Shown here one piece after another: positions 5,687 through 10,770 of a DNA stretch of 10,770 nucleotides. Numbering within the stretch: the stretch's first letter is position 1; each line of letters starts with the position of its first letter. Source of the DNA: CAVPGH01 sp046726955 (GTDB lineage: Bacteria > Acidobacteriota > Vicinamibacteria > Fen-336). The stretch is taken from NCBI GenBank assembly GCA_046726955.1, contig JBKPBQ010000476.1, positions 1 through 10,770 on the forward strand. The letters run 5' to 3'. The notes below the pieces were generated by a model. It was not told the origin of the DNA, did no database searches, and was given only the letters and a program-made list of their open reading frames with translations. The position numbers and the translations under genes were made by a program.

Positions 5687-6976
5687 ATGCGTTGGATCCG
5701 GCGAGCAGCGATCGCGGGGGCCCTCGTCTCGAGCGTGACGGGCGGAGCGTCGGCCACAGCCACGGGGTGGCCGCAGTGGGGCGGGCCGACGAGGGACTTC
5801 AAGGCCGACTCGCGCGGCCTCGCCGCGTCGTGGCCGGCGTCGGGACCGAAGGAGCTCTGGAGCCGTCCGCTCGGCGAGGGCTACTCCGGGATCGCCGTGG
5901 AGAACGGCGTCCTCTACACGCAGTACCGTCCCGTCAAGGGCTTCTTGAGCACGATGGTCTCGCGCTTCACTGGCTCGCAGCCGGAAGTGGTGACGGCGAT
6001 CGACGCGGCTTCGGGCAAGACGCTCTGGGAGCACGTCTACGAGGCGCCCATCCTCTCCGGGATGGACACCGGTTACGGTCCGGGACCTAACGCGACACCT
6101 CTCGTCGCGGGTGACCTCGTCTTCGCCGTCGGCTCCACGGGCAAGCTCCACGCGCTCGAGAAGAAGACGGGGCGCGTCGTCTGGAAGAAGGACCTCTGGG
6201 GCGAGATGGGCGGGCAGGTACACGGACGCGGCTACGCGCCGAGCCCGCTCGCCTACGGCGAAAACGTGATCCTCCCCGTGGGCGGGGCCGGGCAGGCGCT
6301 CGTGGCCTTCCGGCAGAAGGACGGCCAGGTCGCGTGGAAGAACCACACGTTCGACATCGCTCCCGCCTCGCCCGTCCTCATCGACGTGGACGGTCAGGAG
6401 CAGCTCGTGCTCTTCCACGGCGACGGGGTTGCCGGCGTCGACCCGAACGGCGGTCCGCTCTACTGGAAGCACCCGCACCGCACGCAGTACAACCTCAACA
6501 TCTCGACGCCGGTGTGGGGCGACGGCAACGTGCTGTTCGTCTCCTCCGCCTACGACGGGGGGAGCCGCGCCCTGCGGCTCCGCCGCACCGGCAGCCTGAC
6601 GACGGCGGTAGAGGAGCTCTGGTTCTCGAGCAAGATGCGGCTGCACTTCGGCGACGCGATCCGGCTCGGCGGCGTCGTGTACGGATCGTCCGGCGACTTC
6701 GGCCCCGCGTTCTTCGTGGCGATGGACGTGGCCACGGGCAAGGTCCTCTGGCAGGACCGGCAGCTCGGCCGCGCCACGCAGGTCGCCGCCGACGGCAAGC
6801 TCGTGCTGCTCGACGAGCAGGGAGTCCTGGCGATCGCGACTCCGGGCACGGACGGGCTCAAGGTCCTGGCCAAGGCGCAGGTCCTGAACGGACGCTCGTG
6901 GACGGCGCCCAGCCTCGTGGGCACGCAGCTCTTCCTCCGCGACCGCACGACGATCAAGGCCGTCGACCTCGGCTGA
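5687..6976 (+). CDS. Exported PQQ-type beta-propeller (BamB-like) protein
   Basis: The product has 429 residues from ATG 5687, with AGGAG at 5676-5680. A signal peptide (MRWIRRAAIAGALVSS...) likely ends near ASATA. WPQWGGPTRDF directly after it is typical of exported PQQ-repeat propellers in soil bacteria. Blades repeat a 'G-x-LYALD-x-x-TGK-x-xW' pattern: VVTAIDAASGKTLWEHV, LHALEKKTGRVVWKKD, LVAFRQKDGQVAWKN, PNGGPLYWKH, FVAMDVATGKVLWQD, TIKAVDLG. Seven or eight blades would close a propeller of this length. The catalytic residues of PQQ alcohol dehydrogenases (adjacent-Cys disulfide, Asp base) are not evident, so a binding or scaffold role in the periplasm is more likely than a quinoprotein enzyme. 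There is no lipobox. The TPR gene starts 49 bases after the stop, suggesting one operon. Confidence 0.82.
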   Translation: MRWIRRAAIAGALVSSVTGGASATATGWPQWGGPTRDFKADSRGLAASWPASGPKELWSRPLGEGYSGIAVENGVLYTQYRPVKGFLSTMVSRFTGSQPEVVTAIDAASGKTLWEHVYEAPILSGMDTGYGPGPNATPLVAGDLVFAVGSTGKLHALEKKTGRVVWKKDLWGEMGGQVHGRGYAPSPLAYGENVILPVGGAGQALVAFRQKDGQVAWKNHTFDIAPASPVLIDVDGQEQLVLFHGDGVAGVDPNGGPLYWKHPHRTQYNLNISTPVWGDGNVLFVSSAYDGGSRALRLRRTGSLTTAVEELWFSSKMRLHFGDAIRLGGVVYGSSGDFGPAFFVAMDVATGKVLWQDRQLGRATQVAADGKLVLLDEQGVLAIATPGTDGLKVLAKAQVLNGRSWTAPSLVGTQLFLRDRTTIKAVDLG

Positions 6977-6978
6977 CG

Positions 6979-7021
6979 TCCGCCGCCGCGGGAAGTGTCC
7001 TGTACACTCTCCGGCGGAGGT
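6979..7021 (+). promoter_or_regulatory. Intercistronic RNA fold covering a Shine-Dalgarno
   Basis: TCCGCCG (6979-6985) is perfectly complementary to CGGCGGA (7012-7018), which overlaps the GGAGGT ribosome binding site (7016-7021) of the TPR gene. Inside it AGTGT (6994-6998) pairs with ACACT (7004-7008) around a 5-base loop. In RNA this nested hairpin would hide the Shine-Dalgarno until ribosomes finishing the upstream gene, or some ligand, opened it. GC-rich DNA forms short stems readily, so this is tentative. Confidence 0.3.
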
Positions 7022-7025
7022 GAGG

Positions 7026-9050
7026 ATGCGGCTCTCTCTCGCCGTGGCCGCGCTCGTCGTCGCGGGAGCGGCGCAGCCCGCACGGGCCGACAAGAAGCTC
7101 GACGAGGCGGTGGCGAAGGCGGAGGCCCAGCTCGCCAAGGGCAAGGAAGACGAGGCGGTCAAGATCCTCCAGAAGGCGGCGGCGCAGGCGGCCAAGGACC
7201 CGGAGCCGCAGCTCGCGCTCGCGCTGCTGCTGACGAGGCTCGGGAAGCTCGACGACGCGAGCGCAGCCCTCGGCAAGGCGGGCGAGCTCTCGGCTTCCGC
7301 GAGCCCGGCGGTGAAGTCGCGTGTGCTCGCCGCGCGATCGTCGATGGCGCTGCGGACCGGAAAGGCAGGCGACGCGCTCGCCCTCGCCCAGCAGGCGGTG
7401 CAGGCGGAAGGCGGTGCCGCGAGCCTGGCCGCGCTCGCCCGGGCGCAGGCGCGGCTGGGCCTTCCCGCGGCTCGCGAGACGGCGGAGAAGGCGGTGAAGG
7501 CCGGCGCCAGCTCCGGCGCGGCGCACCTCGCCCAGGGTGACGCGCTCCTCGCGGCGCACCTGGACAAGGAAGCGGAGGCCGCCTACAAGCGCGCCGCCGA
7601 GATCGAGCCACGCTCGGCCGCCGCGCAGAGCGGCCTCGCCCGTGCCCTCGCCGCTCAGGGCAAGGCGGGTCCTGCTCTCGAGGCCGCGCACACGGCGACC
7701 CAGGCCGACGCTCACTCGGGCGAGGCCCAGGCCGCGCTCGCCCTCGCCCACCTCGCGCAGGATCCCTCGGACAAGGCGAGCGAAGCCGTGGCCGCGGTCC
7801 AGCAGGGCGTCTTCCTGGAGCCGAAGAACCCCGCCGTAAAGCTCACGCTCGGACGCGTCTTCGAGAGCCGCGGACAGCTCGCGGAAGCCGCCTCCACCTA
7901 CGCCGAGGCGGGCGGACTCGATCCCTCCTGGCCTGCGCCCAGCGTGGCCGCGCTCGGGCTGATGCTGCGCCAGGGCGACGCGACGGCGGCGACTGCCGGC
8001 TTCAACGCGCTCTCCGACGAGGCCAAGGCCTCGGGCGAAGCGCAGCTCCTGCTCGGCCGGCTGCTCCTAAAGAAGGAGGACTGGAACGGGGCGAAGACCG
8101 CGCTCGACGCCGCTACTACCGCGCTCCCTGGCGTCGCGGAGGCGCAGGCCGCGCTCGGCACGGCCGCCTACAACGTGGGCGAGCTGAAGCTGGCCGCGGA
8201 TGCCTACGGCCGCGCCGTCGCGCTCGAGCCCGAGAGCGTCGCCTACCTCGCGAACTACGGCCTCTTCCTCGGGTACGACGGCCGCCTCGACGAGGGACTG
8301 CAGGTCCTGCAGAAGGTCGTCGCGCGGCCGGACGGGCAATCCGACGCCGGGTCCTTCATCAACCTCGGCTGGCTCTACCGCCACTTCCGCCCTCCACGCG
8401 TGGCCGAGAGCGTCGCCGCCTACGAGAAGGCGCTGAAGCTCGATCCGAAGAACGCCAAGGCCGCCCTCGGAATCGCCCTCGCCTACCGCGCGGGCGGGCA
8501 GTGGGCGAAGGCGGTCACCGCCTACGAGCGCGTCTCGCAGGTGAACCCGAAGCTCGACGGCGAGGCGATGCTCGGCACCGCCTGGTGCTACTTCCGCAGC
8601 GGCGACGACTACAAGGCCCGCTTCTTCGCCGGCCTCGCCGCCAAGAAAGGCGTCGACGTGGGCCCGCTGCGCGAAGCGCTCCTCGGCCCGCCTAAGGCGG
8701 CGGCCGCCGCCTCCAAGTCCGCGGACGAGCTCTACGAGCTCGCGCTGCAGCTCGATGAGAAGAACGCGGGCGAGCAGGCGCTCGCCGCCCAGCGACTCCT
8801 CGCGATCGGCAAGGGAGCCGTGCCTTCACTCGCCGGCGCGCTCCGCGACAAGGACACGGCGATCGCCGTCCGCGAGCAGATCGTGGACGGCCTCGCGAAG
8901 ATGGGCCCGGCCGCGCGCGAGGCGCTGCCGGAGCTCGACCGCCTGAGCAAGGCGGGCCCGCGCGCGACGAGCGCGCCGGCCCTCAAGGAACGCGAGACCA
9001 GACTCGTGGCCTCGATGCAGGAGGCAGCGTCGAAGATCCGCGGGAAGTAA
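7026..9050 (+). CDS. Exported TPR-repeat protein with C-terminal HEAT-like segment
   Basis: The product has 674 residues. ATG 7026 follows GGAGGT at 7016-7021; an in-frame GTG at 7020 overlaps that site and is less likely. The signal peptide MRLSLAVAALVVAGAAQPARA ends at Ala21 before DKKLDEAVAKAEAQLAKG. From there to about residue 530 the protein is a chain of tetratricopeptide repeats, with clear helices such as AEAAYKRAAEIEPRSAAAQS, AADAYGRAVALEPESVAYLA and SVAAYEKALKLDPKNAKAAL; they follow the W/L-G-Y/A-P spacing of about 34 residues. Residues about 575-650 change to a HEAT-like pattern (LAIGKGAVPSLAGALRD, DGLAKMGPAAREALPEL). This is a periplasmic protein-protein interaction scaffold; no enzyme motif is present. 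It probably shares a transcript with the beta-propeller gene upstream, a pairing that suggests an envelope assembly or binding complex, but this is inference. Confidence 0.85.
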   Translation: MRLSLAVAALVVAGAAQPARADKKLDEAVAKAEAQLAKGKEDEAVKILQKAAAQAAKDPEPQLALALLLTRLGKLDDASAALGKAGELSASASPAVKSRVLAARSSMALRTGKAGDALALAQQAVQAEGGAASLAALARAQARLGLPAARETAEKAVKAGASSGAAHLAQGDALLAAHLDKEAEAAYKRAAEIEPRSAAAQSGLARALAAQGKAGPALEAAHTATQADAHSGEAQAALALAHLAQDPSDKASEAVAAVQQGVFLEPKNPAVKLTLGRVFESRGQLAEAASTYAEAGGLDPSWPAPSVAALGLMLRQGDATAATAGFNALSDEAKASGEAQLLLGRLLLKKEDWNGAKTALDAATTALPGVAEAQAALGTAAYNVGELKLAADAYGRAVALEPESVAYLANYGLFLGYDGRLDEGLQVLQKVVARPDGQSDAGSFINLGWLYRHFRPPRVAESVAAYEKALKLDPKNAKAALGIALAYRAGGQWAKAVTAYERVSQVNPKLDGEAMLGTAWCYFRSGDDYKARFFAGLAAKKGVDVGPLREALLGPPKAAAAASKSADELYELALQLDEKNAGEQALAAQRLLAIGKGAVPSLAGALRDKDTAIAVREQIVDGLAKMGPAAREALPELDRLSKAGPRATSAPALKERETRLVASMQEAASKIRGK

Positions 9051-9056
9051 GCGCGC

Positions 9057-9100
9057 GCGTTACGCGATTACCCATTCCAGAATGGGTAGGACGGTAACGC
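9057..9100. terminator. Two-tier inverted repeat between convergent genes
   Basis: The inner stem TACCCATT (9069-9076) pairs perfectly with AATGGGTA (9081-9088) around CCAG. An outer arm GCGTTAC (9057-9063) pairs perfectly with GTAACGC (9094-9100). The two are separated by unpaired 5-base segments on each side (9064-9068 and 9089-9093). It lies 6 bases after the TPR gene stop and 10 bases before the eda stop, so it would serve both strands as a bidirectional terminator or transcript 3'-end stabiliser. No U-tract follows on either strand, so classical Rho-independent termination is not assured. Confidence 0.5.
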
Positions 9101-9110
9101 CGAAGAGCCG

Positions 9111-9761
9111 TTAGGCGCCCCGGGCTGTCTTCACGATCTCCACGAAGCGCTTCGCCTTGTCCGTGATGGCCTGGGACTGCCCCGCGCGCAGCGCCTTCAG
9201 GTCCACGAGGTCGTTGCCCACGCCGAGCGCGCACGCTCCCGCCTTGATGAAATCGGCGGCCGTCTCGAGCGAGACGCCGCCGGTGGGGCACAGCTCGATC
9301 TGGGGCAGGGGGGCCTTCAGCGCCTTGATGTAGCTCGCGCCGCCCACCGCGTTCGCGGGGAACACCTTCACGATGTCCGCGCCCGCCTGCCAGGCCGCGA
9401 CGACCTCGGTGGGCGTGAGAGCGCCCGGCATCACGGGGACGCTGTAGCGCCGGCAGCAGGCGATCGTGGCGACGTCCAAAGAAGGCGACACCACGAAGCG
9501 GGCGCCGGCGAGGATGACGGCGCGGGCCGTGTCGGCGTCGAGCACGGTGCCCGCGCCCACGACCGCGTCGTTGCCGAACTGCCGGGCGACGTCGGCGATC
9601 AGGGACACCGCGCCCGGCACGGTCATCGTGATCTCGAGGACGCTCACCCCGCCTGCGCGGATCGCGCTGATCACCCGCCCCGCCTCGTCCGCCGACTCGG
9701 CGCGGATCACGGGCACGATGCCCACGTCGCGGATCCGGGCCATCACCTCCTGCTTGTCCAT
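9111..9761 (-). CDS. eda: KDPG/KHG aldolase (2-keto-3-deoxy-6-phosphogluconate aldolase)
   Basis: This 216-aa class I aldolase cleaves 2-keto-3-deoxy-6-phosphogluconate to pyruvate and glyceraldehyde-3-phosphate in the cytoplasm, the last step of the Entner-Doudoroff and uronate pathways. Family motifs are intact: GIVPVIRAES with Arg20, VLEITMTVPGA with catalytic Glu43, VVGAGTVLD, FVVSPSLD, VPVMPGALTPTE, DIVKVFPA with the Schiff-base Lys132, and LCPTGGV for phosphate binding. Length matches the family (about 210 aa). On its own strand an AGGAG lies six bases ahead of the ATG at 9761. The kinase gene upstream ends 21 bases before this start, so the two form an operon, with eda last. Very confident. 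Confidence 0.97.
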   Translation of the reverse strand: MDKQEVMARIRDVGIVPVIRAESADEAGRVISAIRAGGVSVLEITMTVPGAVSLIADVARQFGNDAVVGAGTVLDADTARAVILAGARFVVSPSLDVATIACCRRYSVPVMPGALTPTEVVAAWQAGADIVKVFPANAVGGASYIKALKAPLPQIELCPTGGVSLETAADFIKAGACALGVGNDLVDLKALRAGQSQAITDKAKRFVEIVKTARGA

Positions 9762-9782
9762 GTGCTCTCCTGGAAAGCCGCG

Positions 9783-10770
9783 CTAGCGCGAGACCCGCGC
9801 GGTCCCTCCCTTCATCACGCGCTCGACCTCCGCGAGCGTCACCATCGTGGTGTCGCCCGGCGTCGTCATGGCGAGCGCCCCGTGCGCGGCCCCGCACTCG
9901 ACGGCCCACTGCGGGCCCTTGCCCGCGAGGAAGCCGTATACGAGACCGGAGGCGAAGGAGTCCCCGCCGCCCACACGGTCGAGGATCTCGAGGTCCTCGC
10001 GGTTCGGGGCCTGGTAGAACTGCCCCTCGCACCACGCGACGGCGCCCCAGCCGTTGCGGGTCGCGGTCGTCGCGTGGCGGAGCGTCGTGGCCACGACCTT
10101 GAAGTTCGGGAAAGCGCCGACCGCCTTCTCGATCATCTTCTTGAAGGAGGACGGATCCAGGCTTGAGGCCGAGAGGTCCAGCCCCTCGACCTCGAAGCCG
10201 AGGGCGGCCGTGAAGTCCTCCTCGTTGCCGAGCATGACGTCCACGAGCGGAGCGAGCTCGCGGTTCACCTCGCGCGCGCGCTTCTGTCCCCCGATCGTCT
10301 TCCAGAGGGACGCGCGGTAGTTGAGGTCGTAGGAGATGAGGGTACCGTGGCGGCGGGCCGCGGTCATCGCCTCCTTGGCCACGAGCGGCGTCGTGTCGGA
10401 GAGAGCGGCGAAGATCCCGCCGGTGTGCAGCCAGCGCGCGCCCTCATTGCCGAACACGATGTCCCAGTCGATGTCGCCGGGCTTCAGCTGCGAGACGGCG
10501 GTGTGCCCGCGATCGGAGCAGCCGAGGGCGGCGCGCACGCCGTAGCCGCGCTCCGTGAAGTTCAAGCCGTTGCGGGCGGCGCGGCCGACGCCGTCGTCGG
10601 CCACCCACTTGAGATGCGACTGGTCGACGCCGCCCTGGTAGATGAGGTCCTGCACGAGGCGCCCCACCGGGTTGTCCACGAGGGCCGTGACGACCGCCGT
10701 GTCGAGACCGAAGCAGCGCTTGAGGCCGCGAGCCACGTTGTACTCGCCGCCGCCTTCCCAGACCTGGAAC
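9783..10770 (-). CDS. kdgK: 2-keto-3-deoxygluconate kinase, PfkB family, 5' end cut by window edge
   Basis: This ribokinase/PfkB-family sugar kinase phosphorylates 2-keto-3-deoxygluconate with ATP, making the substrate of the aldolase encoded 21 bases downstream. About 328 residues are visible; the frame runs off the window, so only a short N-terminus is missing. The first visible residues, FQVWEGGGEYNVARGL, are the substrate-binding 'GG-xx-N-A' motif near the start of the family. SYDLNYRASLW (10302-10338) is the DxNxR segment typical of KDG kinases, followed by MLGNEEDF. GGGDSFASGLVYG (catalytic Asp encoded within 9953-9970) is the PfkB signature 2 with the anion hole and base. A GTG at 10736 could be mistaken for the start, but it lies inside the conserved GGGEYNVA motif. 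The substrate is inferred from the eda neighbour and the DxNYR motif; a related ketose kinase cannot be fully excluded. Confidence 0.9.
   Translation of the reverse strand, partial: FQVWEGGGEYNVARGLKRCFGLDTAVVTALVDNPVGRLVQDLIYQGGVDQSHLKWVADDGVGRAARNGLNFTERGYGVRAALGCSDRGHTAVSQLKPGDIDWDIVFGNEGARWLHTGGIFAALSDTTPLVAKEAMTAARRHGTLISYDLNYRASLWKTIGGQKRAREVNRELAPLVDVMLGNEEDFTAALGFEVEGLDLSASSLDPSSFKKMIEKAVGAFPNFKVVATTLRHATTATRNGWGAVAWCEGQFYQAPNREDLEILDRVGGGDSFASGLVYGFLAGKGPQWAVECGAAHGALAMTTPGDTTMVTLAEVERVMKGGTARVSR

Noticed and set aside
3646..5802. A 718-codon open frame on the - strand opposite the metalloprotease gene.
   Set aside because: It is an Arg/Glu/Gly/Val-rich, low-complexity product of very GC-rich DNA, whereas the + strand frame has a ribosome binding site, lipobox, NIDO-like and HETGH motifs.
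5483..7567. A 694-codon open frame on the - strand across the beta-propeller and TPR genes.
   Set aside because: Composition is Ala/Arg/Ser-rich without domains, and it spans three good + strand genes with signal peptides and repeats.
8983..10035. A 350-codon - strand frame overlapping eda.
   Set aside because: It is in another frame from eda and kdgK, is Arg/Gly-rich, and both real genes show intact catalytic motifs.
10734..10736. GTG at 10736 as the start of the sugar kinase.
   Set aside because: The frame stays open upstream and encodes the conserved substrate-binding motif GGGEYN directly before it, so the gene continues beyond the window.

Overview
The window looks like chromosomal DNA from a GC-rich Gram-negative bacterium. 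Signal peptides, lipoboxes, a PQQ-type beta-propeller protein, a large TPR protein and a nidogen-like secreted metalloprotease fit Acidobacteriota or Myxococcota best. This lineage guess rests on gene style only; no marker gene is present.

The window falls into three parts. Part 1 (about 1-3752) is a run of six small genes, all on the + strand, in DNA visibly less GC-rich than the rest. They encode a two-helix membrane-anchored PsbP/DcrB-like protein, a 66-aa basic protein resembling ribosome modulation factor, a degenerate FKBP-like exported protein, a second PsbP/DcrB-like protein without a signal peptide, a cysteine-rich Sel1-repeat protein and a six-helix membrane protein. Each of the first four genes is followed, 11-38 bases after its stop, by an imperfect inverted repeat or a copy of its left half. 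These have the layout of an integron attC site: a short outer box ending in AAC, an ATGAAGCTGAC-like inner box, a stem with extrahelical bases, and an outer right box starting GTT. Two copies share 24 of 26 bases in their left half. I read this as a stretch of gene cassettes, either a chromosomal integron array or an array without its integrase (CALIN-type). No integron integrase lies in the window and the outer boxes are not the textbook consensus, so this is a hypothesis, though the sequence support is good.

Part 2 (about 3802-9050) is very GC-rich and holds three + strand genes for exported proteins with conventional ribosome binding sites: a nidogen-like/HETGH metalloprotease lipoprotein, a PQQ-type beta-propeller protein and a 674-aa TPR protein with a HEAT-like tail. 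The last two are 49 bases apart and probably cotranscribed. The gap between them can fold over the Shine-Dalgarno of the TPR gene.

Part 3 (9111-10770, - strand) is a kdgK-eda operon: 2-keto-3-deoxygluconate kinase (5' end cut by the window edge) followed by KDPG aldolase. Together they convert 2-keto-3-deoxygluconate to pyruvate and glyceraldehyde-3-phosphate, the lower Entner-Doudoroff/uronate route. A two-tier inverted repeat between the convergent TPR and eda genes is the likely shared transcription end.
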